Shown here piece after piece: positions 34,476-42,779 of a stretch of DNA of 64,000 nt; the first letter of the stretch is position 1, and every line of letters begins with the position of its first letter. Both the position numbers and the translations under genes were made by a program. The notes below the pieces were generated by a model, which was not told the origin of the DNA, searched no databases, and saw nothing but the letters and a program-made list of their open reading frames with translations. Origin of the DNA: Azospirillum griseum (lineage in GTDB: Bacteria; Pseudomonadota; Alphaproteobacteria; Azospirillales; Azospirillaceae); assembly GCF_003966125.1 (NCBI RefSeq), contig NZ_RXMA01000009.1, positions 1 to 64,000 of the forward strand, read 5' to 3'.

Positions 34476-35270
34476 GTGACGCCCCCCGGTTCCAGCGCCG
34501 CCACCGGACGCGCCGTCTCCCCAACCGGGGCGGCGGAGTCGGTGACGTGGCGCGTGGCGGAAGAGGTGGCGGTTGCGTTGGAATACAACGGACGTTCCCA
34601 TGCGGTGATGATGGCCACCCCGGCGGATCTGGAGGATTTCGCCATCGGCTTCAGCCTCAGCGAGGGGATCATCGGGGCCGCCGGGGATGTGGAGCGGCTG
34701 GTGGTGAGCGAGACGCCGCTGGGTCGTGTGGTCCGCCTGACCGTCGATCCGCTGCGTCTGCTGCGCGGTGCGCTGCGCCGCCGGTCGATGGAGGGGCGCA
34801 GCGGCTGCGGCCTGTGCGGGGTGGACAGTCTGGCCAACGCCGTGCGCGACCCGCAACCGGTGTCCGCCCGGTTGGCGGTGGAGCCGGAGGCCATCGCCGC
34901 CGCCTTTCGTGCCCTGCCGGGGCGGCAGCCGATGAATCAGGTGAACCATTCGGTGCACGCGGCGGCGTGGTGCGATCCGGCGGGAACCATCGCGTTGGTG
35001 CGCGAGGATGTCGGGCGGCACAACGCGCTTGATAAGTTGATCGGCGCGCTGATGCGCGACGGCACGGATCCGGCGGGTGGCTTTGTCGCGCTGACCAGCC
35101 GGTGCAGCTTTGAACTGGTGCAGAAGGCGGCGGCGGTGGGCGTGCCGCTGTTGGCGACGCTGTCGGCCCCCACCGCGCTGGCGCTTGACCTCGCGCGGCA
35201 GGCGGGCATGACGCTGGCCGCCCGCGCGCCGGGGGATGGGGTGGTTCTGTTCCAGGAGGCCCCCCGATGA
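34476..35270 (+). CDS. fdhD: Formate dehydrogenase accessory sulfurtransferase
   Basis: 264 residues from a GTG at 34476, eight bases after fdsA. FdhD family (called FdsC in fds clusters). It moves sulfur from a cysteine desulfurase to the bis-MGD cofactor before insertion into FdsA. Visible features are DLEDFAIGFSLSEGII near residue 52, the Cys loop RSGCGLCGVDSL near 110 with two Cys for persulfide transfer, and ALVREDVGRHNALDKLIGAL near 175. The position inside the fds operon fits its dedicated role. Confidence 0.93.
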   Translation: MTPPGSSAATGRAVSPTGAAESVTWRVAEEVAVALEYNGRSHAVMMATPADLEDFAIGFSLSEGIIGAAGDVERLVVSETPLGRVVRLTVDPLRLLRGALRRRSMEGRSGCGLCGVDSLANAVRDPQPVSARLAVEPEAIAAAFRALPGRQPMNQVNHSVHAAAWCDPAGTIALVREDVGRHNALDKLIGALMRDGTDPAGGFVALTSRCSFELVQKAAAVGVPLLATLSAPTALALDLARQAGMTLAARAPGDGVVLFQEAPR

Positions 35271-35319
35271 TCGACCGCTTTGCGACCTCACAGACCGTGA
35301 CCAAGGGAAAGGCCGACCG

Positions 35320-35574
35320 ATGACCGAGACCACCGCGACGGCGCGCAGCCGCGATCTGGTGCGCATGGCCAACCAGATCGCCAGCCATTTCGCCAGCCTG
35401 CCGCCGGACGAGGCGACGGCGGAAACCGCCGCCCACATCCGCAAATTCTGGGATCCCCGGATGCGCGCCGCGCTGTTTGCCCACAGCGACGCGGACGGCA
35501 CCGACCTGCACGCCGTGGCGCGCAGCGCGATTGCCGTGCTGAAGCAGGGCGCGGTGGCGACGCCGTCGCGCTGA
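35320..35574 (+). CDS. fdsD: Formate dehydrogenase delta subunit
   Basis: 84 residues from the ATG at 35320 with an AAGGGA site upstream. The sequence LVRMANQIASHFASLPPDEA and HIRKFWDPRMRAAL is the hallmark of the small FdsD protein. It is found at the end of fds operons and needed for full assembly or maturation of the enzyme. No cofactor site is visible. It closes the fdsGBA-fdhD-fdsD transcript. Confidence 0.92.
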   Translation: MTETTATARSRDLVRMANQIASHFASLPPDEATAETAAHIRKFWDPRMRAALFAHSDADGTDLHAVARSAIAVLKQGAVATPSR

Positions 35575-35604
35575 CGCTTCCCCCCGGCTCTTACCCCCCG
35601 CTTT

Positions 35605-36309
35605 TTACCCGCTGTGCGCGGCCCGCACCGTCAGGAAGCGGGTCAACAGCTCTTCCGCCGCCAGGATGTGGCGCGTCACCAGGGCGCAGGCGCGGTCGGC
35701 GTCGCCGTTGCGGCAGGCGGCCAACAGGGCGTTGTGCTCGTCCTGCGAACGCGGGTGGTGGGCCAGCGCGGCGAATTGAAAGCGCAGATAGCGGTCGGCG
35801 GCGGCCAGATGCTGTTCGGTCAGGGCCAACAGCCGGGGCCGCCCGGCCCGCGCGTAGAGCGTCATGTGAAAGCGCCGGTTGAGTTCGCCCATCCGCCCCG
35901 GATCGGCCTCCGCGTCCATTTCGGCGATCAGGTCGGCGGCCAGCGCCAGATCATCACGGGTCAGGTGGGGCAGGGACAGGCGCAGCGCCGCCGGTTCCAG
36001 GGCGGCGCGGATGGCGCTGATGTCGGCGGCGTCCTGGGCGGAAATCTCCACCACCACGGCCCCGCGATGGGGGTGGAACTCCACCAGCGCGCGGGCCTCC
36101 AACTGGCGCAGGGCTTCGCGCACCGGCATCCGGCTGACCCCGAAGGCGGCGGCCAACTCCTCCTGGCGCAGGGGCAGGCCGCCGGGCAGCACACCCGACA
36201 AAATCGCCTCGCGCAGGGCCGCCTCAACAAATTCGGACGCGGTGCGGAAGCGCGGGCGGTGACGCTCGATCATCTGGGAGAGATCAAGGATCGGTGGGGG
36301 CGTGGTCAT
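35605..36309 (-). CDS. GntR-family (FCD subfamily) transcriptional regulator
   Basis: 234 residues from the ATG at 36309. The N-terminal winged helix has LREAILSGVLPGGLPLRQEE then AAAFGVSRMPVREALRQLEA (~25-75). The C-terminal FCD domain has AADISAIRAALEPAALRLSL, the metal-ligand stretch LNRRFHMTLYARAGR and HNALLAACRNGDADRACALV. It is divergent from a BenE-type transporter gene. A perfect ATTGGATCCAAT palindrome in the shared promoter region is the likely operator, so it probably represses transport of, and responds to, an aromatic acid. Confidence 0.92.
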   Translation of the reverse strand: MTTPPPILDLSQMIERHRPRFRTASEFVEAALREAILSGVLPGGLPLRQEELAAAFGVSRMPVREALRQLEARALVEFHPHRGAVVVEISAQDAADISAIRAALEPAALRLSLPHLTRDDLALAADLIAEMDAEADPGRMGELNRRFHMTLYARAGRPRLLALTEQHLAAADRYLRFQFAALAHHPRSQDEHNALLAACRNGDADRACALVTRHILAAEELLTRFLTVRAAHSG

Positions 36310-36346
36310 GCCTGGGGTGCGATCCGGAAAAGCCGCTTGCGTGGAT

Positions 36347-36358
36347 ATTGGATCCAAT
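36347..36358. promoter_or_regulatory. ATTGGATCCAAT operator (VanR-like) before benE
   Basis: A perfect 12-bp palindrome between the GntR gene and benE, 38 bases before the GntR start and 70 before the benE ATG. It is identical, from memory, to the operator of the Caulobacter vanillate repressor VanR, which is also a GntR/FCD protein. Confidence 0.65.
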
Positions 36359-36427
36359 TTATCCAAGACGGGTGACACTGTCCAGGCGCGCGACGCCGGG
36401 CGGCCCCTGTTTGGAAAGGATCGCGCC

Positions 36428-37645
36428 ATGGGTTCCCCCACGCATTCGATTGGCCCCCAAACCGCCGCGCCCGACACCGGCCTGTCCTGGTCGGCGGTGG
36501 CGACCGGCGGCTTGGTGGCGCTGGTCGGTTACGCCAGTTCGGTGGCGGTGGTGATCCAGGGGTTGGCCGGGGTCGGGGCCGACACCGCGCAGATCGCCTC
36601 GGCGCTGGCGGCACTGGGCGTGTCGATGGGGTTGGCGGCGATTCTGCTGGCCAGCCGCCAACGCCTGCCCATCAGCATCGCCTGGACCACGCCGGGCATG
36701 GCGCTGTTGGCGGCGACCGGCCCGGTGGCGGGCGGCTTTCCGGCGGCGGTCGGGGCGTTTCTGGTGGTGGCCGGGCTGGTGATGGTGGCCGGGCTGTGGT
36801 CGCCGCTGGGCCGCTGGATCGCGGCGATCCCCAAACCGCTGGCGAACGCCATGCTGGCGGGCATCCTGCTGAAACTCTGTCTGGCCCCCTTCGTCGCCCT
36901 GAAGCAAGCGCCGGGGCTGGCGCTGCTGGTGCTGGTCACATGGGCGGTGGTCGGGCGTTTTGCCCGTGTCTACGCGGTTCCGGCCGCCGTGGCGGTGGCG
37001 CTGGGGGCGATGGCGCTGTCGCCCACGGCCTCCGGCGGCTTCACCAGCGGTTTTGTCCTGCCCAGCCTGTCGCTGGTGACGCCGGTCTTCACCTGGGAGG
37101 CGCTGGTCGGCATCGCCCTGCCGCTGTTCGTGGTGACGATGGCGTCGCAGAACATTCCGGGGTTGGCGGTGCTGGCGACCTTCGGCTTTACCCCGCGCGT
37201 GCCGCCGGTGTTTCTGGTGACGGGGGCCTTGTCGGCGTTGACCGCCCCCTTTGGCGCGCCAACGGTCAATCTGGCGGCGATCACCGCCGCGCTGTGCGCC
37301 GGTCCCGACGCCGATCCCAACCCGGCGCGGCGCTGGCAGGCGGCGGTGTTCGGCGGGGTGGGTTACATCCTGTTGGCCGGTCTGGCGGCGGTCACGGCGA
37401 CGCTGGTGCTGAACTCCCCGCCGATTTTGATCGAGGCGGTGGCCGGTCTGGCCCTGATCGGGGCCTTCGGCGGCGCGCTGCTGGGCGCGGTGCAGGCGGA
37501 GGAGGAGCGCATCCCCGCCCTGATGACCCTGCTGGTCACGGCCTCCGGCCTGTCCTTTGGCGGGGTGGGGTCGGCCTTCTGGGGGCTGGTGTTTGGCGGG
37601 GCGATGCATCTGCTGCACCGCTGGACCCCCGCCAAAACCCCATAA
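36428..37645 (+). CDS. benE: BenE-family benzoate/H+ symporter-like transporter
   Basis: 405 residues from the ATG at 36428, with 11-12 hydrophobic helices. Family features include ISIAWTTPGMALLAATGPVA near residue 80, ALANAML-type KPLANAMLAGILLKLCLAPF near 137, the loop VVTMASQNIPGLAVLATFGF near 235 and SALTAPFGAPTVNLAAITAA near 272. Members carry benzoate or related aromatic acids with protons across the inner membrane. Benzoate dioxygenase genes are not in this window; the VanR-like operator suggests a ligand such as vanillate or another hydroxylated benzoate. Confidence 0.9.
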   Translation: MGSPTHSIGPQTAAPDTGLSWSAVATGGLVALVGYASSVAVVIQGLAGVGADTAQIASALAALGVSMGLAAILLASRQRLPISIAWTTPGMALLAATGPVAGGFPAAVGAFLVVAGLVMVAGLWSPLGRWIAAIPKPLANAMLAGILLKLCLAPFVALKQAPGLALLVLVTWAVVGRFARVYAVPAAVAVALGAMALSPTASGGFTSGFVLPSLSLVTPVFTWEALVGIALPLFVVTMASQNIPGLAVLATFGFTPRVPPVFLVTGALSALTAPFGAPTVNLAAITAALCAGPDADPNPARRWQAAVFGGVGYILLAGLAAVTATLVLNSPPILIEAVAGLALIGAFGGALLGAVQAEEERIPALMTLLVTASGLSFGGVGSAFWGLVFGGAMHLLHRWTPAKTP

Positions 37646-37667
37646 TCCGGTAGGAACGCGGATTCGG

Positions 37668-38072
37668 TCAGGCGCTGGCCAGCAGATCGGCCACCGCCTC
37701 CACCGCCGCAGCGGCGTAGGGGCGGACGCGCGGCGGGATCTGCGACGGGTTGATCCCCGGTCCGAGGATGCCGACGCCGACCGGCTTCATGAACTCCAGT
37801 TGCAGGCCGATGATGCTGGAGATCACCGCGTGGCCCATGACGTTGCCATGCTCCGTTTCGCCGCGTTCGATGATGCCCAGCGCCACCGCCCCGGAAATGT
37901 CGTTGCGGCACAGCAGGCGCTTGAGCGCCAGCGGCTTTTCCATGGAGCCGGGAACCCAAACCTCGGCCACGATGTCAAGCTGACGCTTGGCGGCGACGGC
38001 GCGCGCCTCCTCCAGCATCTCCGTCACTTCCTTGGTGTGAAATCGCCCAAGCACGATGCCGATCTTGCTCAC
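37668..38072 (-). CDS. 6,7-dimethyl-8-ribityllumazine synthase-like protein, archaeal-type sequence
   Basis: 134 residues from a GTG at 38072 with AGGAG 11 bases upstream. Lumazine synthase motifs are present: GRFHTKEVTEMLEEA at the start, WVPGSMEKPLALKRLL near residue 40, ALGIIERGETEHGNV near 64 with the catalytic His and KPVGVGILGPGINPSQIPPRV near 94. The GPG segment and the KRLL/AVEAV pattern resemble archaeal RibH more than the usual bacterial enzyme. It would condense the ribityl-uracil amine with a butanone phosphate in riboflavin synthesis. No other rib gene or FMN riboswitch is nearby, so a second, specialised copy or a changed activity is possible. Confidence 0.78.
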   Translation of the reverse strand: MSKIGIVLGRFHTKEVTEMLEEARAVAAKRQLDIVAEVWVPGSMEKPLALKRLLCRNDISGAVALGIIERGETEHGNVMGHAVISSIIGLQLEFMKPVGVGILGPGINPSQIPPRVRPYAAAAVEAVADLLASA

Positions 38073-38339
38073 CTTGCGCCACTCCTGTTGTGGTCATGGG
38101 TTTCGTTGCGGTCAAAGTGTCGCCCCATCGGGCAAAGCGCAAGGGGCTTTGCCGCCCACCGACCCGCTCCTGCGGCGCGCGACGACCGGCGGGACTGACA
38201 CATTTCAAAACAATTTTCATTCAGCGCTTTTCTTACAAGCGTTTCATAATATCCTCTTGGCAGGTCGCGGGATGGCCGTTCGGCGCGATGTTCGACGGGC
38301 CGGCTTGCGGGGGAATGGACGAGTTTTGGGGCGTGGGCC

Positions 38340-39446
38340 ATGCTGAAGGGTGCGATCGACTACGCGCCATCGACCTTTGAGGAGCGGGGGGCCGCCGTCG
38401 CCTTCACCACGCCGCTGCTGTCGCAAACGCGGGTGCGCCGGGGCGAACGGACCAAGCTGGAGGTCCTGATTCCCGCCCTGTCCGAAGGCATGGGGACCTA
38501 CGTCGTTCCGTGGAAAGCGGTGCCGGAGATGGTCCCGATGACCATGCACGACCGCTATCTCCACGACCTGATCGTGAAGGAGGAGGCCTGTTCCCCTCAG
38601 GAGATCCGGCGGGCGACCCTGAAGGCCGCAAGGCGCGGTCTGGCCGGGCCGCAGGCGGCGCAAGCCGCCCGCCGCGCGCTGGAGGAGGATGAGGAACAGA
38701 GCACCCTGACCCATTATCTGCTGCTGCTGTCCATCCTGAAGGCCGTCGGCCTGGAATCGCCGGAGATGCTGAAGGCGGGCATCGGCACCGAGGAAGGGCA
38801 ACGTCTGACCCGGCAACTGATGGCGCGCGCGGCGGACAGTTTGAAGCTGGAGGCGAACCTCCTCTACGCCCGTCTGGCCGAGGTGGCGGCGGCGGTGGCC
38901 CCGGTCGGTTTGGCGCAATCGCCCAAACCGGGTCGCCTGCTGCGCGGGATGCAGGAGTTGAAGGGGTTCCGCGACAGCATGACCCAATGGGCGAACGAGG
39001 TGCCGAACGACGCCGCCCCGGTCGCCGCCTTCTGCGCCGACGTTGCCCAGCACACCATCGGCATCGGCGACGCGATCCTGGCCGATTTTCAACGCCGGGT
39101 GGACGCCATCGGGCCGCTGATGCGCGATTGGGAAACCGATTTCGCCGTGATCCGCACCCACGCCCGCCGCATGGCCTGGCTGTTGGACGGCTGGACCCAC
39201 GTCACCGGAGCCTGGGAGGTGGCCTTGGCCGAGGATCGCCAGCAACAGGCGCTGACCATCAACGAACTGTTCCGCATCCTGCCGCTGCTGCCGAAAAAGG
39301 AAAGCCGTGTGGACATGCTGGGGGCGGCCAAGCGGGTCAAATCCGTGCACCGCCGCTCCGTCCGCATGCTGGAGGATTGGCGCACCGGCGAAATGGACGT
39401 GGACGCCATCCGCCGGATTGAACTGGTCAAGGCCCGGACCGCATGA
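38340..39446 (+). CDS. Hypothetical protein, first of a two-gene unit
   Basis: 368 residues; not recognised. No signal peptide or membrane helix is visible. The first ~75 residues are mixed (LSQTRVRRGERTKLEVLIPA, GMGTYVVPWKAVPEMVPMTM). The rest is helical and charged, with LEEDEEQSTLTHYLLLLSIL near 118, a coiled-coil-like LMARAADSLKLEANLLYARL near 160 and RRMAWLLDGWTHVTGAWEVA near 278. The C-terminus has a basic segment KRVKSVHRRSVRMLEDWRTG. Codon use matches its neighbours. It overlaps the next gene as ATGA, so the two are made together and may form a cytosolic complex. The RibH-like gene is divergent from it across 267 bases. Confidence 0.85.
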   Translation: MLKGAIDYAPSTFEERGAAVAFTTPLLSQTRVRRGERTKLEVLIPALSEGMGTYVVPWKAVPEMVPMTMHDRYLHDLIVKEEACSPQEIRRATLKAARRGLAGPQAAQAARRALEEDEEQSTLTHYLLLLSILKAVGLESPEMLKAGIGTEEGQRLTRQLMARAADSLKLEANLLYARLAEVAAAVAPVGLAQSPKPGRLLRGMQELKGFRDSMTQWANEVPNDAAPVAAFCADVAQHTIGIGDAILADFQRRVDAIGPLMRDWETDFAVIRTHARRMAWLLDGWTHVTGAWEVALAEDRQQQALTINELFRILPLLPKKESRVDMLGAAKRVKSVHRRSVRMLEDWRTGEMDVDAIRRIELVKARTA

Positions 39447-40891
39447 CCCGCGCCAGCGGGACGGGGAAAGCGTCCGGTGCGTCCCCGTCGGCGCGGGCCG
39501 AAACGGGGACCACGCCCGATCTGTTGCCGTCGCTCGAACAGCGTCTGTTGGCGATTCCCGACGACAAGTTTCTGGAGGTCGTTCGCCTGCTGGAACGGGT
39601 GAACGATCATCCCGATGTCCGCCAGACCTTTGATTCGATCCGCCCGCGTCTGGTCCAGATGCGCCCGGGACGCCGCCCCACGCTCAAACGCGTGCTGTGC
39701 ATGCCGTTTGAGGACGCGCTGGAAGGGGTGGGCGGGGGTGATGTGCCGCTGAGCCGGATCGAACGCCGCGTGATCGCTCCGTTGTGGGGCATCGTGGAGG
39801 AACGGGCCGACCGCCATCAGCTCGACCAACTCGACCGCATGGTGCAGGAGGTGGCACCCGGCGACCACAACGGCCTGCTGAACATCGGCCGCCGTCTGTG
39901 GCCGCTGGCGGCGCAAACCCTGCGGGCGGCGATGGACGACGACCGCTCGCGCCAGGCGCTGTGGCGGCATCTGCACGGGGATGAGGGGCTGCAACGGCAG
40001 GTGATCGACGCCGCCGCCTATCTCGACATCGGGCTGTCGATCGAGGCGCTGAAAAGCGACCTGTCGCCCAAGCCCGTGCCGGAGTTGGAGGACCGCCACA
40101 TCGCCGCCATCGAACAGGCGGCCCAGGCGGTGGCGCGCCAATCGCTGGCGGGGGTCTATCCGCTGCTGCTGGTTGCCGCCGCCCGTCTGGCAACCCCGGC
40201 GGACCTGCTGCGCGTGCTGAACGATCTGGATCTGGGCAAGGCGCGGCGGGATCAACCGGTGCTGTTCGCGCAGCTCAGCGGGCTGGTGGTCAGCAATCTG
40301 GAAGCCCGATCCGCCCGCCTGGACGACCGGGCCAGCGCAGGGGAGCGGACGGTGGTCAAACCGGCGGACGCGATGGCGACCGCCGAACGCCTCATCGCCA
40401 GCGTGACCACCACCAGCACGGTGATGGACGCGCTGCACGAGCCGCTCTACCGCGACCGTTTGGCGGCGGTGACGAGCGCGGTCGGGGCGATGGTGGCGGA
40501 ATCGGTGCTCGACACCGCGCCGCAGGGCATCCTGTCCGCCATTCCGGCCCCAACACCCGACCGTGCGCCGGAGGTGGATGAAACGGCGCAGATCGCGGCG
40601 GAGGATCACGCCCGCGCCCTGCGCCGCTGCGACCGTCTGGCCGACACGCTGGGGCTGCGCCAACAGGTCAACGACACGATCAAACGCATGGGCCAGGGGG
40701 TGGAACAACGGGCGCAGGCGCTGTTGCAGGACTATCCGCAGCGCTTGGAGGATGCCGCCGCAACCGATGCGGCGGAGCTGAATTTGTTCTACAGCCTGCG
40801 CCTGTTGGAGCTGCTGGCCGGATCCGCCAAGGCCGACCCGCTGCGGCTGGCCATTCTGTCGGCCATCGGCGAATCCCCCGAACCGGAGTGA
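39443..40891 (+). CDS. Hypothetical protein, second of a two-gene unit
   Basis: 482 residues, not recognised. The frame opens at an ATG that overlaps the preceding stop by four bases. The N-terminal ~25 residues are low complexity. Then an almost wholly helical protein follows: LLAIPDDKFLEVVRLLERVN near 34, RPTLKRVLCMPFEDALEGVG near 78, LPLWGIVEERADRHQLDQLD-like IAPLWGIVEERADRHQLDQL near 110 and LGLRQQVNDTIKRMGQGVEQ near 400. There are no membrane helices, Walker motifs or metal-binding clusters. It ends before the hcp promoter. A structural or scaffold role with its partner is conceivable but unsupported. Confidence 0.85.
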   Translation: MTRASGTGKASGASPSARAETGTTPDLLPSLEQRLLAIPDDKFLEVVRLLERVNDHPDVRQTFDSIRPRLVQMRPGRRPTLKRVLCMPFEDALEGVGGGDVPLSRIERRVIAPLWGIVEERADRHQLDQLDRMVQEVAPGDHNGLLNIGRRLWPLAAQTLRAAMDDDRSRQALWRHLHGDEGLQRQVIDAAAYLDIGLSIEALKSDLSPKPVPELEDRHIAAIEQAAQAVARQSLAGVYPLLLVAAARLATPADLLRVLNDLDLGKARRDQPVLFAQLSGLVVSNLEARSARLDDRASAGERTVVKPADAMATAERLIASVTTTSTVMDALHEPLYRDRLAAVTSAVGAMVAESVLDTAPQGILSAIPAPTPDRAPEVDETAQIAAEDHARALRRCDRLADTLGLRQQVNDTIKRMGQGVEQRAQALLQDYPQRLEDAAATDAAELNLFYSLRLLELLAGSAKADPLRLAILSAIGESPEPE

Positions 40892-40912
40892 GACCGTCAC
40901 CGCCGCCCCCCG

Positions 40913-40928
40913 CTTGACCATGGTCAAG
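40913..40928. promoter_or_regulatory. CRP/FNR-family (HcpR-like) operator before hcp
   Basis: CTTGACCATGGTCAAG, a perfect 16-bp palindrome. The core TTGACC-N2-GGTCAA equals the HcpR consensus remembered from comparative genomics. Its centre (40920.5) lies 41.5 bases before the start expected from the -10-like TATAAG at 40950-40955, the spacing of a class II activator site. Confidence 0.75.
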
Positions 40929-40949
40929 TCCGGCGCGCGGCGTGCCCCC

Positions 40950-40955
40950 TATAAG
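40950..40955 (+). promoter_or_regulatory. hcp: Putative -10 element of hcp
   Basis: TATAAG, 41 bases before the hcp ATG. The start point would be about 40962. No good -35 hexamer is present, consistent with activation from the palindrome upstream. Confidence 0.5.
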
Positions 40956-40996
40956 CGGTCCGGACACGCTCCGGAAACCTCATAGGGTGCCCCTTC

Positions 40997-42688
40997 ATGT
41001 TCTGCTATCAGTGCGAGCAAACGACCCGCCTGCCCACCGGTGACGGCTGCGCTTCGGCCAAGGGCCTGTGCGGCAAGGACGCGACCACCGCCGATCTTCA
41101 GGATCTGTTGGTCCACGCGGTGAAGGGCATCGCCCAGCAGGCGCGCCGCGCCCGCGCGCTCGGCGTGCCCGACAACGACGCGGGTGCCTTCATGCTGCAC
41201 GCGCTGTTCACCACGCTGACCAACGTCAATTTCAACCCGACCCGCTTCGTCACCCTGCTGCACGAGGCCGCTGCGGTGCGCGACCGGGTGGCCGCCCGCT
41301 GCGAGGCCGCCTTGGTCGCCGATTCCGACACGGCCCAGACCGCGCCCGCCCCAACCGGTCCTGCGGTTGACTGGACGCCCGCCGCCGACCTCACCGGCCT
41401 GCTGGCCCAGGCCGCGACCGTGCCGGTGAACGCCGATCTGGCGCGCGTCGGTGCCGATGTGGTCGGGCTGCGCGCCCTGATCCTCTATGGCATGAAGGGC
41501 GTTGCGGCCTACGCCAACCACGCCGCCGTGCTGGGCTACACCCGCGACGCGGTGTTTGCCGGGGTGGAGGAGACGATGGCCTATCTGGCCAGCGATCCCA
41601 CCGACATGGCGGAGTTGCTCGACCGCGCCCTGTCGGTCGGTCGCCTCAACCTGCAGGTCATGGAGATGCTGGACGCCGCCAACACCGGGCGGTTCGGCAC
41701 CCCACACCCCACCGCCGTTCGCGTCACCCCCGTGGCGGGCAAGGCGATCCTGGTCAGCGGCCATGATCTGGGCGATCTGGAAGCCCTGCTGAAGCAAACC
41801 GCCGGGACCGACATCAACGTCTACACCCATGGCGAGATGCTGCCCGCCCATGGCTATCCGGCCTTGAAGGCCTATCCGCATCTGGTCGGCAATTTCGGCG
41901 GGGCCTGGCAGGACCAGCAGACGGATTTCGCCACTTTCCCCGGCCCGATCCTGATGACCTCCAACTGCATCATCGAACCGGGACCGCGCTACCGCCAACG
42001 CATCTTCACCACCGGCCCGGTGGGCTGGCCGGGTGTGCGCCATCTGGCCGACCACGCCTTTGCCCCGCTGATCGCGGCGGCCCACGCGCTGCCCGGCTTC
42101 AAGGCGGACGACCTTAAGACGGCTGGGCCGGAACAGACGGTGACGGTTGGTTTTGGCGGCGACGCCGTGCTGGGCGTGGCCGGTGCGGTGGTGGAGGCGG
42201 TGAAGGCGGGCGACATCCGCCATTTCTTCCTGATCGGCGGCTGCGACGGCGCGGCGGCGGGGCGGAATTACTACAGCGACTTCGCCACCGGCGCACCGGA
42301 CGACACAGTGGTGCTGACGCTGGGCTGCGCCAAATACCGGTTCAACCGTCATGAGTTCGGCAGCATCGGCGGGATCCCGCGCCTGCTCGACATCGGGCAA
42401 TGCAACGACAGCTATTCGGCCATCCGCATCGCCAGCGCGCTGGCCGAGGCGTTCGGCTGTGGCGTGAACGATCTGCCGCTGTCGCTGGTGGTGTCCTGGT
42501 TTGAACAGAAGGCCGCCGCCGTGCTGTTGACCCTGCTGGCGTTGGGCATCCGCAACATCCGTCTGGGGCCGACTCTGCCCGCCTTCCTGACGCCGACGCT
42601 GTTGGCGGTGCTGGTCGAACGGTTCGGCATCCAGCCGATCACCACCGCGCCGGACGACATCGCCGCCGCCCTGACCTGCGCGGCCTGA
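40997..42688 (+). CDS. hcp: Hybrid cluster protein (hydroxylamine reductase / NO reductase), class II
   Basis: 563 residues. The N-terminal cluster motif is C3-x2-C6-x11-C18-x6-C25 (MFCYQCEQT, then [11 protein letters not shown]), the spacing of class II proteins. Ligands of the hybrid 4Fe-2S-2O cluster follow: the helical [58 protein letters not shown] and [20 protein letters not shown], with the late Cys and the C-terminal half [20 protein letters not shown]. The protein reduces hydroxylamine in vitro and NO at low levels, and supports protein S-nitrosylation in E. coli. An HcpR-like site controls it, and a reductase gene follows. Confidence 0.96.
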   Translation: MFCYQCEQTTRLPTGDGCASAKGLCGKDATTADLQDLLVHAVKGIAQQARRARALGVPDNDAGAFMLHALFTTLTNVNFNPTRFVTLLHEAAAVRDRVAARCEAALVADSDTAQTAPAPTGPAVDWTPAADLTGLLAQAATVPVNADLARVGADVVGLRALILYGMKGVAAYANHAAVLGYTRDAVFAGVEETMAYLASDPTDMAELLDRALSVGRLNLQVMEMLDAANTGRFGTPHPTAVRVTPVAGKAILVSGHDLGDLEALLKQTAGTDINVYTHGEMLPAHGYPALKAYPHLVGNFGGAWQDQQTDFATFPGPILMTSNCIIEPGPRYRQRIFTTGPVGWPGVRHLADHAFAPLIAAAHALPGFKADDLKTAGPEQTVTVGFGGDAVLGVAGAVVEAVKAGDIRHFFLIGGCDGAAAGRNYYSDFATGAPDDTVVLTLGCAKYRFNRHEFGSIGGIPRLLDIGQCNDSYSAIRIASALAEAFGCGVNDLPLSLVVSWFEQKAAAVLLTLLALGIRNIRLGPTLPAFLTPTLLAVLVERFGIQPITTAPDDIAAALTCAA

Positions 42689-42713
42689 TCTGGACGGGCT
42701 GAGGCCCAGACCT

Positions 42714-42759
42714 CACCGACGCGCCCCCACCGGCACAGGTTGCCGGGCGCGCGTCGGTG
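42714..42759 (+). repeat. Intercistronic hairpin between hcp and its reductase gene
   Basis: Perfect 11-base arms CACCGACGCGC (42714-42724) and GCGCGTCGGTG (42749-42759). No T run follows, so it more likely stabilises the hcp mRNA than terminates it. Confidence 0.5.
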
Positions 42760-42779
42760 GCTTCGCGTTTCCAACCGGA

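Noticed and set aside
31528..34524. A 998-codon leftward open frame opposite fdsA
   Set aside because: Shadow of fdsA; composition typical of antisense frames in high-GC genes.
38073..38339. Possible FMN riboswitch upstream of the RibH-like gene
   Set aside because: Read on the minus strand, the conserved RFN-element blocks are not present.
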